The position numbers and the translations under genes are program-made. From IMCC26077 sp964561165 (GTDB taxonomy: Bacteria > Actinomycetota > Actinomycetes > Nanopelagicales > Nanopelagicaceae): a stretch of DNA of 28,347 nt. Of the stretch, positions 1 to 7,192 are shown one piece after another. The stretch spans positions 1-28,347 of the forward strand of contig CAZLOJ010000013.1 of the NCBI GenBank assembly GCA_964561165.1, given 5' to 3'. The notes under the pieces were generated by a model, which worked only from the letters and a program-made list of their open reading frames with translations, made no database searches and was not told the origin of the DNA. Positions within the stretch are counted from its first letter, which is position 1. Every line of letters begins with the position of its first letter.

Positions 1-186
1 CCGCGGCAAGTAGGCGAACCCTCCGGGGTATCGATTGAGAATTCTCTTTACCAAGATATCTCAGGCGAATTTCAAAGAAGTAAAGAGTCGATTGACGAGC
101 GGCGAGCGCTATTTCACGCAGCAACCGAGCCAAAAGCGTGGAATTTTTCGCACTCGTTATTCGTTGTAGACTATGAAGATAAATAA
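1..186 (+). CDS. 3' end of an unidentified protein-coding gene (5' end outside window)
   Basis: Frame 1 is open from the first base to a TAA at 184-186, giving 61 codons that end ...SHSLFVVDYEDK. I do not recognise the family. It is not SmpB, although smpB often lies upstream of ssrA in actinobacteria: SmpB ends in a Lys/Arg-rich tail and this product ends in an acidic one. In favour of a real gene are ordinary amino-acid composition and a hairpin three bases after the stop. Against it, an open run of 61 codons arises by chance in roughly one frame in twenty. The start lies off the window, so length and domain content cannot be judged. Confidence 0.45.
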   Translation, partial: PRQVGEPSGVSIENSLYQDISGEFQRSKESIDERRALFHAATEPKAWNFSHSLFVVDYEDK

Positions 187-188
187 AT

Positions 189-211
189 AGTGGAAATGCT
201 TCTTTTCCGCT
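189..211 (+). terminator. Short hairpin after the edge gene, possible weak terminator
   Basis: AGTGGAAA at 189-196 pairs with TTTCCGCT at 204-211 around a 7-base loop. This is eight pairs including one T-G wobble. It starts three bases after the TAA at 184-186. No T tract follows, so it is not a standard intrinsic terminator. It could instead be a 3'-end stabilising hairpin. Confidence 0.3.
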
Positions 212-252
212 GAGCTGCAGGTCAGATGCGATGAGCGCCTGATCAACTACTT

Positions 253-623
253 GGGGGTGAACGGTCTCGACTTCGTTGGTTGAGCTAGGGGAAGCGGGCA
301 GAGGAAGCCGGAATGATCTCTTTAACCACATCCGCGCAAACAATCAAGCGCCAGTAAAACTGCCGCTGATTACGCCCTCGCTGCATAAGCGAGCCTCGTA
401 ATCCGTTAGCCCAGGTCTGCTCTCGCCCTGGAATCTAGCGTCGCTAGGGAGCTGACTGTCTCTGAGTGTTATGGATCAGAGATGGGAACACTTTCTGTAA
501 CTGAGTCTGTCGATTACTGGTGTGTATGAGAATCGGGACTGAGAAAGCGTTAAACACACTACGCCCGTAGAAGCCCTACTTCAGTTGCGAAGGACCCGGG
601 TTCGATTCCCGGCACCTCCACCA
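253..623 (+). ncRNA. ssrA: Transfer-messenger RNA (tmRNA)
   Basis: This RNA rescues stalled ribosomes together with SmpB and marks the unfinished protein for proteolysis. The 5' end GGGGGUG (253-259) pairs with CACCUCC near the 3' end to form the tRNA-like acceptor stem, and CCA is encoded at 621-623. The conserved start GGGGGUGAACGGUCUCGACUUCG-type sequence and the T arm (GGGTTCGATTCCC) are both present. The tag reading frame most likely runs from GCC at 350-352 to TAA at 386-388 and encodes ASKTAADYALAA. This has the usual ALAA end, the DYALAA ending seen in mycobacterial tags, and the same length of 12 codons. Total length is 371 bases, normal for a one-piece tmRNA. The resume codon is inferred from tag length and the upstream AAGC, not from alignment. 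Confidence 0.95.
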
Positions 624-689
624 GGGCATTTCCACCCGAAAACCGCACTTCGCTCGCGCCCAACTCTGGAATTGTGACTCTCTCAGTTC

Positions 690-695
690 TACAGT
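690..695 (+). promoter_or_regulatory. Putative -10 hexamer of a leaderless promoter for the secreted protein
   Basis: TACAGT lies exactly 6 bases before the ATG at 702. A transcript from it would begin at or very near the A of that ATG. No Shine-Dalgarno sequence is seen. No convincing -35 was found at 17-18 bases. Confidence 0.4.
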
Positions 696-701
696 GTGAA
701 T

Positions 702-2528
702 ATGAGGAAGTTTGGCGCCACGCTCCTTGCGGCTGCGCTGACTGCGATTGCCTTACCACTAGTTGACATTGGCTCTGCCTCTGCAGCTGGCTCTGATGCA
801 CCACAAACTTTCTTGCTCCCCCAATTTAATGGCCAAAATGGTGCGACTGGGGTGGGAGTTATCTTTGATGACTCGCAAGCTGCGCTGAGTTATGCCTCTG
901 GTCTAGGCGACACAAATATCAATTCTAATCCTGATGGAACGCAAGCATCTGGTGCAAAGCTTTATTGCAAGAATCTTCAAGACCCGGCATGCGCAAAAAC
1001 AACAAATTTCAGCGTCTATGCAATTCTGCAGCCATGTAAATCCGAGAGTGATCTTTTCTGCATTCAAGAAGTCTATGGAAGAACGCCTTCTGGGAAGGTC
1101 TCTGGAAAGTTTTTAGAGAATCTTCCCGCGAGTGGGCCGACAGATTTCGTTGGGGACTCTGCGCTTGGTTTACCTACAGGTGGGCCACCATCAATTTGGC
1201 AGATACCGGGTGTGAAGAATTCGTCAGGTGGCGATAGTTATACCCTGCTCGTTACTACTCGAGGTAAGGGACAACGGGCATCAGCAACGTCAGCGCCATC
1301 CTTTCAATTTAACGAATACACAGTCGCGCTGTATGCAACGTCGATGAAGAGTGGCAGCTATCAATTAGTAACTGCTGATGGCAATGGACTTGATGCGATC
1401 GTTGGTGGAGGGTGTGCGACAAATAGTGAGACTAAGTGCGCTTTGCGAGAATCATTGCCCATGGATGGCACATCATTCGGTGTCTCTATTCGCTTCCCGA
1501 AAGCGCCCTCAAATTGGTTTTACGGACGTTTGAGTAAACCATCATTTACACTTAATAGATCTAGTTCGAGTAATTCTGTATTACTTGATGTTTCCGGTGA
1601 GCCAGTCACAGTCCCAGTTCTCTACGGGAAGAGCGCATGGGCAAACCTTTCACCGCAATTACAGCAGTATTACAAAGGTGGATTCCCAAGCGTGGGAAAG
1701 ATCTACGGAGTATCTGATCCCAATCAATGGGATGTTGCGCACCTTGCGAGCAGTAGAGATTTTGATGTCTTGAAAGGTTGGATTCCAATTGTGAAGGACA
1801 CTGCGGCAGCTTTAACAACGCAGTGGTATTTCAAGGCTTCCAACGAGGGTTCCGACCCCCGATTTGCCTCCAAAGATGATTTAGTAGATGGAATTGTGAC
1901 AAGTAATGCCACTGCTTACGTGCCTGGCCCACCTACCTTCAACCAACAAACCCAATCGTTGGAGTATCAAGTAGGTGCACCGCATCTCACTCCGTCAGGG
2001 GCAACTTTTAGAGGTAGTTACGATTTAACTATTCGAGCTGATGCAGCGCGAGCAATCTACGGGTTTGCCAAGAATGTTCCTGTGAAAGCAACAGTCTCGA
2101 TTGTCTCGGAGAACGGCCAAGAGATCGCAGCGCAAGAGCAAGTTGGCGAACGAGATGGCTGGTTCTTCTTGCGAGCGGAGAATTTCACATTCTCATCACC
2201 GAAGTTACGCGTGAAGTTGGTCCAATCCGGCGGTAGTACTAATTCATCCAATGGTGGCAGCGGTAATGGTAATAGCAGCGGTGCGCAGAGCAACTACTCA
2301 GACACCGTCAAATGTGATGGATCTGGTAAATGTTGTGATGCCAGTGGAAAGTGCACAACTGGAAATCCAGTGGGAAATAAAAATTCGAGTGGATCGAAGA
2401 GCGGTGCCGGTGCGAAAACGTACATTCTGAAGTGCAGCGCCAAAGGTGGAAAAACGTGGGTCGCGCGCGGTGTAAATCCCAAGTGCCCCAAGGGGTATAC
2501 GCAAACATCAAAGAAATTGCAGAAGTAG
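702..2528 (+). CDS. Secreted protein of unknown function with Cys-containing C-terminal module
   Basis: A 608-residue product begins with a clear Sec signal peptide: MRKF, then a hydrophobic stretch, then a small-residue cleavage region near GSASA (about residues 24-28). The body (about 30-510) is rich in Ser, Gly, Thr and Asn and reads like an extracellular beta-rich protein. I cannot assign a family. Near 515-535 is a Gly/Ser/Asn linker, followed by a short Cys-rich stretch (CDGSGKCCDASGKC). A terminal segment contains ILKCSAKGGKTW and NPKCPKGYTQTSKK. Short C-terminal modules with a CPxGY-type motif recur on secreted proteins of freshwater actinobacteria, to my knowledge; their role is unclear. 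No LPxTG motif, lipobox or terminal membrane helix is seen, so retention in the wall would need another mechanism. A GTG at 696 is a possible start. I prefer ATG 702 because of the hexamer placed upstream. Confidence 0.85.
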   Translation: MRKFGATLLAAALTAIALPLVDIGSASAAGSDAPQTFLLPQFNGQNGATGVGVIFDDSQAALSYASGLGDTNINSNPDGTQASGAKLYCKNLQDPACAKTTNFSVYAILQPCKSESDLFCIQEVYGRTPSGKVSGKFLENLPASGPTDFVGDSALGLPTGGPPSIWQIPGVKNSSGGDSYTLLVTTRGKGQRASATSAPSFQFNEYTVALYATSMKSGSYQLVTADGNGLDAIVGGGCATNSETKCALRESLPMDGTSFGVSIRFPKAPSNWFYGRLSKPSFTLNRSSSSNSVLLDVSGEPVTVPVLYGKSAWANLSPQLQQYYKGGFPSVGKIYGVSDPNQWDVAHLASSRDFDVLKGWIPIVKDTAAALTTQWYFKASNEGSDPRFASKDDLVDGIVTSNATAYVPGPPTFNQQTQSLEYQVGAPHLTPSGATFRGSYDLTIRADAARAIYGFAKNVPVKATVSIVSENGQEIAAQEQVGERDGWFFLRAENFTFSSPKLRVKLVQSGGSTNSSNGGSGNGNSSGAQSNYSDTVKCDGSGKCCDASGKCTTGNPVGNKNSSGSKSGAGAKTYILKCSAKGGKTWVARGVNPKCPKGYTQTSKKLQK

Positions 2529-2609
2529 ATACTCAGCGTCCATGTGAGACGGAAATCCATAGGCGACTAATATCCATGTGAGTTAGCGTCTTTGCGAATG
2601 GAGCCGGAG

Positions 2610-3662
2610 CTAAGCAACATCGTTAATAGGTCGCGCAGGCACGAAGTAACTCTTTCCATATGGCGAAGTCCACGTGCATGAACCATCTGCATTACTAGAA
2701 ATCTTCCAGCCACCGTGAGTTTTTAGTCGATGGTGCCTCCTGCAGAGCGCACCCAAATTTGCTGGGTTTGTTTGGCCACCCTCATCCCACGGAATCGCGT
2801 GATCGATATCGCTTAATTCGGCTGCACGTCTACATCCTGGGAATCGGCACGTTTTATCGCGAGCATTGATAAATTCGATGAGCGCTGCCGGCGGTTGATA
2901 TTTCTCGCGCCCCACCTCGAGTAATTCTCCAGTAATCGGATCGGTGATAAATCGTCGCCATTGGTGCGAAGCGGCAAGTTCGCGAGCAAGAGTTGCTGGA
3001 ATCGGCCCATATCCACTTAGCTCTGCTGGATTCTCTGCCAGGCCAAGGAGAGTTGGTAAGTCAACAATCACATTAATTGTCATAGCGGAATTCTTGCGGG
3101 CACTTTTCTCGCCCTCTTGGCGGCGAGCAAGCGCTCTTAAATCTGGTTCAGGTGATGAAACATTCTCCACGCCGGACGTTTGAGCACTTGTCGATTGAAA
3201 GGAGAGCGCACCGGAAGTTGCCGTCGAACTGGTACTGCTCTGCAGTAACTCTTCAGTAAAAAACTGAACAAAAGCGTCGGCGCGACGTTGATCTGCGCTG
3301 CCAGCGCGCTCTTGACTCTCTCGTAACCTTATTTCGAGCGAGCGCATAACCAACCGTGCATCAGGTGCGGTTAAGAGCGCTGAGATGGTTGCCATTCCAT
3401 CCCGCTCTGGATAGGAAATGACCTTTCTCTCTTCTCTCGCGCTGGCAAATCTCTCCTCTAACTCTTGTGGTGTGGCCTGAGCGACTGCTTTACGCATTGC
3501 GACGGCGATTTGATTAGGAGTAGAAAATTCAGCGCTCGCTAAGGCTTTCGCTTCAATCTTGGCGATGATCGTTTTATCCGCTCCGCCATAAATCAACGGT
3601 GCACTCTCACGAGCAATTGCGTTTGCATGTGCCGTAGAGATTGATCCATCGGCGAGCGCTCG
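2610..3662 (-). CDS. DUF222/HNH endonuclease-like protein, C-terminal part (gene broken by the assembly gap)
   Basis: This is the 3' part of a gene that continues across the N run. It contains the end of the DUF222 (13E12 repeat) region. The protein ends with an HNH nuclease domain: CRFPGC, then DIDHAIPWDEGG, then NLGALCRRHHRLKTHGGW. The CxxxxC and CxxHH residues and the central DH match the zinc-supported HNH fold. Members of this family are common in actinobacteria, often in many copies; their biological role is poorly known. Reading through the overlap described for the gap gives ...HANAIARESAPLIYGG..., in frame with the part at 3763-4225. The rejoined protein would be about 486 residues from ATG 4225, normal for the family. 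An ATG at 3596 is internal and is not a real start. The gene converges on the secreted-protein gene, with 81 bases between the stops. Confidence 0.87.
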   Translation of the reverse strand, partial: RALADGSISTAHANAIARESAPLIYGGADKTIIAKIEAKALASAEFSTPNQIAVAMRKAVAQATPQELEERFASAREERKVISYPERDGMATISALLTAPDARLVMRSLEIRLRESQERAGSADQRRADAFVQFFTEELLQSSTSSTATSGALSFQSTSAQTSGVENVSSPEPDLRALARRQEGEKSARKNSAMTINVIVDLPTLLGLAENPAELSGYGPIPATLARELAASHQWRRFITDPITGELLEVGREKYQPPAALIEFINARDKTCRFPGCRRAAELSDIDHAIPWDEGGQTNPANLGALCRRHHRLKTHGGWKISSNADGSCTWTSPYGKSYFVPARPINDVA

Positions 3663-3817
3663 NNNNNNNNNNNNNNNNNNNNNNNNNNNNNNNNNNNNNN
3701 NNNNNNNNNNNNNNNNNNNNNNNNNNNNNNNNNNNNNNNNNNNNNNNNNNNNNNNNNNNNNNCACGAGCAATTGCGTTTGCATGTGCCGTAGAGATTGAT
3801 CCATCGGCGAGCGCTCG
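3608..3817. other. 100-N scaffold gap flanked by an identical 55-base sequence (assembly artefact)
   Basis: Positions 3663-3762 are exactly 100 Ns, a standard placeholder length. The 55 bases before them (3608-3662) are identical to the 55 bases after them (3763-3817). Joining the two copies into one restores a single open frame through the DUF222/HNH gene. The simplest reading is that two contigs overlapping by 55 bases were scaffolded without being merged, and that no sequence is missing. A 55-base overlap is also a common k-mer overlap in de Bruijn assemblers. Confidence 0.93.
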
Positions 3818-4225
3818 AGTGGTCTCAGGGAGGTGATGTACTAGCAGTGTGGCAGTATCGATTCGATGTTGAGCCGTATTGGGACTGATACGGAGCGCAG
3901 CAGCTATCTCTTCGCGTTCCTGGTCGTTGAGATCTGAGGTAATCGCAGCACCGTCTGCACCATAACCCGAGAATGCACCATCGGATTGTGCACCAGGTTG
4001 GTCGAGCGAGATGAGGTAGGTCACTTCGTGGATATGTGATTGCAGCCAGGAGAGATGCCTTTCTAGCGCGGCAAGAAGTTCTACTCGACCGTCGGGCGTT
4101 AATTCATATCGAGAAATCGAGGTGAGTTCGACGAGAGCGTGTGCGTTTGGCTTGTCACACTTGAGCTCACTCACGCGTTGGTCGAGGGTGTTCATGCGGA
4201 AAATATTTCTCGAAGGTTCTGACAT
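3763..4225 (-). CDS. DUF222/HNH endonuclease-like protein, N-terminal part (gene broken by the assembly gap)
   Basis: This is the 5' part of the gene described at 2610-3662. It carries the start of the DUF222 region, including RVELLAALERHLSWLQSHIHEV and the helical stretch EREEIAAALRISPNTAQHRI. The latter resembles the usual family pattern E-I-A-x-A-L-x-x-S-x-x-x-A. It then reads ALADGSISTAHANAIAR into the gap. The ATG at 4225 is chosen because TAATGT (4233-4238 on the complement) lies 7 bases upstream, as at other genes here. An ATG at 4195 (MNTLDQRV) is also possible. A longer frame from 4336 begins with a signal-peptide-like stretch that does not fit the family and is not supported. Past the gap the apparent frame is wrong only because of the artefact. 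Confidence 0.78.
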
Positions 4226-4232
4226 TTTTTTC

Positions 4233-4238
4233 ACATTA
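4233..4238 (-). promoter_or_regulatory. Putative -10 hexamer for the DUF222/HNH gene
   Basis: On the minus strand, TAATGT is followed by GAAAAAA and then the ATG at 4225. The 7-base spacing matches the argF and argS starts in this window and suggests a leaderless message. No good -35 was found. Confidence 0.35.
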
Positions 4239-4412
4239 TGGGAGGGCTGTTGATAAGTGGGGTTAGGCAGGGTACGCGTGGAGGCGCTCGCGCTTCCTGA
4301 GGCAGCGCAGGCGACGGTCCCAACCGCTAGCGTCAACGTTGGGCATGCGCAGCTCGGGTTGCTGGTTATATAGTGTGAGTAGTTGAATCTTCAATAAAAT
4401 AGAAGTTATCAA

Positions 4413-4440
4413 GCACCGAGTACCGAGTACCCAGCACCGA
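4413..4440 (+). repeat. Four head-to-tail 7-base repeats upstream of the pirin gene
   Basis: GCACCGA, GTACCGA, GTACCCA and GCACCGA follow each other without gaps. They end two bases before the pirin Shine-Dalgarno sequence at 4443-4448. The function is unknown. They could be part of the pirin leader, a protein-binding site, or simple slippage. Confidence 0.6.
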
Positions 4441-4454
4441 ACAGGAGGCCTCAG

Positions 4455-5468
4455 ATGCCAGCAGTGACAGTCCCCGACATCACCATCCTCCCGCGCGTTG
4501 ACGCGAACCTGAACTCAGAGAACAACCGGCCACGTACCGTTAAACAGGTAACGACTGCGCCACAGGGTTTCGAAGGGGAAGGCTTCCCGGTCCGCCGTGC
4601 ATTTGCCGGCATCGATCTCGCCGAGCTTGATCCCTTCATTCATCTCGATCAAATGGGCGAAGTTGAATATGCACCCGGTGAGCCAAAGGGCACCCCATGG
4701 CATCCACACCGCGGCTTTGAAACCGTCACGTACATCATCGATGGCATCTTCGATCACATGGATTCCAATGGCGGCGGTGGCACCATCACCAATGGAGATA
4801 CCCAATGGATGACCGCCGGCGCCGGCATCTTGCACATCGAAACTCCACCAGAGCATTTAGTTGTTAGCGGCGGCCTCTTCCATGGATTTCAACTCTGGGT
4901 CAATCTCCCTAAAGCGCAGAAGTGGGCGCCCCCTGCATATCAAGATGTGCGTGCAAACGATGTTGCGCTCCTTGCATCCCACGATGGTGGTGCGCTCCTT
5001 CGCGTAATCGCTGGCGAAGTCGCTGGCCATAAAGGTCCAGGGCGTACTCGCACTCCCATCACGTTAATCCACGCAACTCTCTCGCCCGGCGCTCAACTTC
5101 GTCTGCCATGGCGCGAAGATTTCAATGCACTTGCATACACGCTCAATGGTTTTGGAACGATGGGGCTAGAACGTCGCCCCGTTAAATCCGGTCAGATGAC
5201 AGTCTTCGGCCCCGGTGATTCGATCATCATCTCTGCCGATGACAAACAAGAGTCACGAATGCCGCAGATGGATGTTTTTATTCTCGGTGGCGAACCAATC
5301 AAGGAACCAGTCGCGTGGATGGGTCCATTTGTGATGAACACCAAGAGCGAAGTTCTCCAAGCATTCGATGATTTCCAAAAGGGAAAGCTTGGGCGCATTC
5401 CGACCATCAAACGGCCGAGTGATCTCCACAAGATCCACGGAACTCCTGAGGAACTCCAAGAGTCCTAA
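4455..5468 (+). CDS. Pirin family protein (bicupin)
   Basis: A 337-residue protein of the pirin family, a two-cupin fold with a metal site in the N-terminal cupin. Bacterial pirins have been described as quercetin dioxygenases or as regulators of central metabolism; which applies here cannot be told. The metal ligands are visible: H83 and H85 in WHPHRGFETVTY, and H127 and E129 in GAGILHIE. The GDTQWMTAG motif between them is also typical. The start is firm: AGGAGG at 4443-4448 lies 6 bases before the ATG. The gene stands alone, downstream of the divergent HNH gene, and converges on pntB with 7 bases between the ends. No terminator hairpin is visible in that gap. Length is slightly above the common 230-320 residues of the family. 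Confidence 0.93.
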   Translation: MPAVTVPDITILPRVDANLNSENNRPRTVKQVTTAPQGFEGEGFPVRRAFAGIDLAELDPFIHLDQMGEVEYAPGEPKGTPWHPHRGFETVTYIIDGIFDHMDSNGGGGTITNGDTQWMTAGAGILHIETPPEHLVVSGGLFHGFQLWVNLPKAQKWAPPAYQDVRANDVALLASHDGGALLRVIAGEVAGHKGPGRTRTPITLIHATLSPGAQLRLPWREDFNALAYTLNGFGTMGLERRPVKSGQMTVFGPGDSIIISADDKQESRMPQMDVFILGGEPIKEPVAWMGPFVMNTKSEVLQAFDDFQKGKLGRIPTIKRPSDLHKIHGTPEELQES

Positions 5469-5475
5469 CCGACTA

Positions 5476-6876
5476 TTACAGCGCCTTTAGCGCGCTGACC
5501 ACCTTCGTCAACGATGCCTTGGCATCACCAAAGAGCAACGTCGTCTTTGGATCATAAAGGAGCTCATTCTCGATACCAGCAAAACCTGGTCGCATCGAAC
5601 GCTTTAAGAAGATGATATTTCCCGATTGCTGTACATCGAGAATCGGCATGCCATAGATCGGGCACCCTGGCGTTGTCTTTGCTGCCGGGTTAACGACGTC
5701 ATTTGCACCGATGACAATTGATACATCGGTCTGTGGGAAGGTCGGATTAATCTCATCCATTTCCACTAATTGTTCGTAAGGGACATTCGCTTCAGCGAGG
5801 AGCACATTCATATGTCCTGGCATACGACCTGCAACAGGATGAATGCCGTAAGCGACATCAATGCCTTTAGCAGTTAAGAGGTCAGCGAGTTCGCGCACAG
5901 TGTGCTGCGCCTGCGCAACCGCCAGACCAAAACCAGGAACGATCACTACTCGGCGGGCATAGTTGAGCAAGATCGCAACATCCTCAGCAGAGCCTGATTT
6001 CACTGGGCGCGCATCCGCTTCGCCAGCGGCAGTCGCAGTTGCCGTAAATGCACCAAATAGCGTGCCAAATAGCGAGCGACCCATGGCATCGGCCATCAAC
6101 CTCGTCAGAATCGTTCCCGATGCGCCAACGAGCGTTCCGGCAACAATCAGAAGCGTCGCTTCAAGGACATAACCGCTTGCCGCAACAGTCAAACCAGTGA
6201 ATGCATTGAGTAGTGAGATGACGATAGGTACATCCGCACCACCAACAGGTAGTACGAAGAGCACACCAAAGAGCGCCGAAAGCCCCATCAAGACTAAGAC
6301 CGATGTCGTATCAGCAGCGGAGTAGACCCAACCGCTGCAGACAAGAATCGCTACAAGATTTCCAGCGATGATAAATCGGCCACCAGGGAAGATCACCGGG
6401 CGAGTGGTCATCAACTCTTGCAGCTTCAAGAAGGTAATGATCGAACCGGTAAATGAAGTGGTACCTACCACGACTGTAAAAATAGTTGCGATGAGCACAG
6501 CAGCCGTAATTGGCTCACCAACCTTGGCTGCCTCCTCACCTAATTTCAAGTATTCAACAATCGCAACGAGCGCAGCAGCTCCACCACCAACGCCGTTGAA
6601 GAGTGCAACGAGCTGTGGCATCTGTGTGAGTTGGACTTTCCGCGCAGCAGGAACACCAATCGCAAGGCCAACGAGAATCGCGAGAAGAATGAGTGGCAGA
6701 TTTTTTAGCGGTAGCTGGTCGCCATAAAAGAAGACAACAAGCGTGGCAATGGTTGCACCAACTGCGCCAATTAAATTACCGCGACGTGCGCTCTTTGGGT
6801 GTGAGAGTCCTTTAAGGGCAAGGATGAAACAAACGGCAGCAACTAATCCAATGAGGTCATAGAGATCGCGACTCAT
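5476..6876 (-). CDS. pntB: NAD(P) transhydrogenase, beta subunit
   Basis: This is the membrane and NADP(H)-binding subunit of the proton-translocating transhydrogenase, which drives NADH + NADP+ to NAD+ + NADPH with the proton gradient. The 466-residue protein has about nine hydrophobic membrane segments in residues 1-280. A soluble domain III follows. Its NADP site is visible in VVIVPGFGLAVAQAQ, YGIHPVAGRMPGHMNVLLAEA and GANDVVNPAA. Length is normal for PntB. It is the last gene of the argF-pntAA-pntAB-pntB operon and starts 4 bases after pntAB stops. No unusual substitutions were noticed in the nucleotide-binding motifs. Confidence 0.97.
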   Translation of the reverse strand: MSRDLYDLIGLVAAVCFILALKGLSHPKSARRGNLIGAVGATIATLVVFFYGDQLPLKNLPLILLAILVGLAIGVPAARKVQLTQMPQLVALFNGVGGGAAALVAIVEYLKLGEEAAKVGEPITAAVLIATIFTVVVGTTSFTGSIITFLKLQELMTTRPVIFPGGRFIIAGNLVAILVCSGWVYSAADTTSVLVLMGLSALFGVLFVLPVGGADVPIVISLLNAFTGLTVAASGYVLEATLLIVAGTLVGASGTILTRLMADAMGRSLFGTLFGAFTATATAAGEADARPVKSGSAEDVAILLNYARRVVIVPGFGLAVAQAQHTVRELADLLTAKGIDVAYGIHPVAGRMPGHMNVLLAEANVPYEQLVEMDEINPTFPQTDVSIVIGANDVVNPAAKTTPGCPIYGMPILDVQQSGNIIFLKRSMRPGFAGIENELLYDPKTTLLFGDAKASLTKVVSALKAL

Positions 6877-6880
6877 ATGC

Positions 6881-7192
6881 TTACTTCACCTCATCGCTCT
6901 TGGGAGCAGGTGATTTCTTTGGTTTAAACATCTCCAGCATTCGGTCGGTGACTACGAAGCCACCCACCATATTTATCGTCGCTAATACGATTGCGACCAA
7001 TGAAAGACTCAATTGAAGCGTGTTATCGCTATGGGAAGCGACGATGATGGCGCCAACAAGGATCACGCCATGAATCGCATTTGCACCGCTCATCAGAGGA
7101 GTGTGGAGCGTCGAGGAAACCTTCGAGACCACCTCAAAGCCAACGAAGACCGCCAGAACAAAGATCGAAATTAGAGCGAGACCACTACTCAC
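6881..7192 (-). CDS. pntAB: NAD(P) transhydrogenase, small membrane subunit (alpha-2)
   Basis: A 103-residue membrane protein equal to the C-terminal membrane part of a one-piece PntA. Splitting the alpha subunit into PntAA and PntAB is common in actinobacteria and alphaproteobacteria. About three hydrophobic segments are seen: residues 4-20, HGVILVGAIIVAS, and LVAIVLATINMVGGFVV. The conserved segment SSTLHTPLMSGANAIHG between the first two is a strong family marker. The tail is charged (KPKKSPAPKSDEVK). Its ATG overlaps the pntAA stop (ATGA, 7189-7192), so the two are probably translationally coupled. Confidence 0.96.
   Translation of the reverse strand: MSSGLALISIFVLAVFVGFEVVSKVSSTLHTPLMSGANAIHGVILVGAIIVASHSDNTLQLSLSLVAIVLATINMVGGFVVTDRMLEMFKPKKSPAPKSDEVK

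Noticed and set aside
559..804. Minus-strand frame of 81 codons containing VPGIEPGSFAT
   Set aside because: It is the antisense of the tmRNA T arm. The PGIEPGS string is a well-known false protein from tRNA-like 3' ends.
3607..3804. Minus-strand frame running through the Ns
   Set aside because: It exists only because 100 Ns and a repeated 55-base copy were placed inside a real gene.
3608..3817. The 55-base copies as a target-site duplication or a real tandem repeat around a mobile element
   Set aside because: Target-site duplications are much shorter, the Ns are a round 100, and merging the copies restores the frame exactly.
4226..4336. Longer DUF222/HNH start with a signal-peptide-like stretch
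   Set aside because: The family is cytoplasmic and starts near the chosen ATG. The extra residues overlap the likely promoter.
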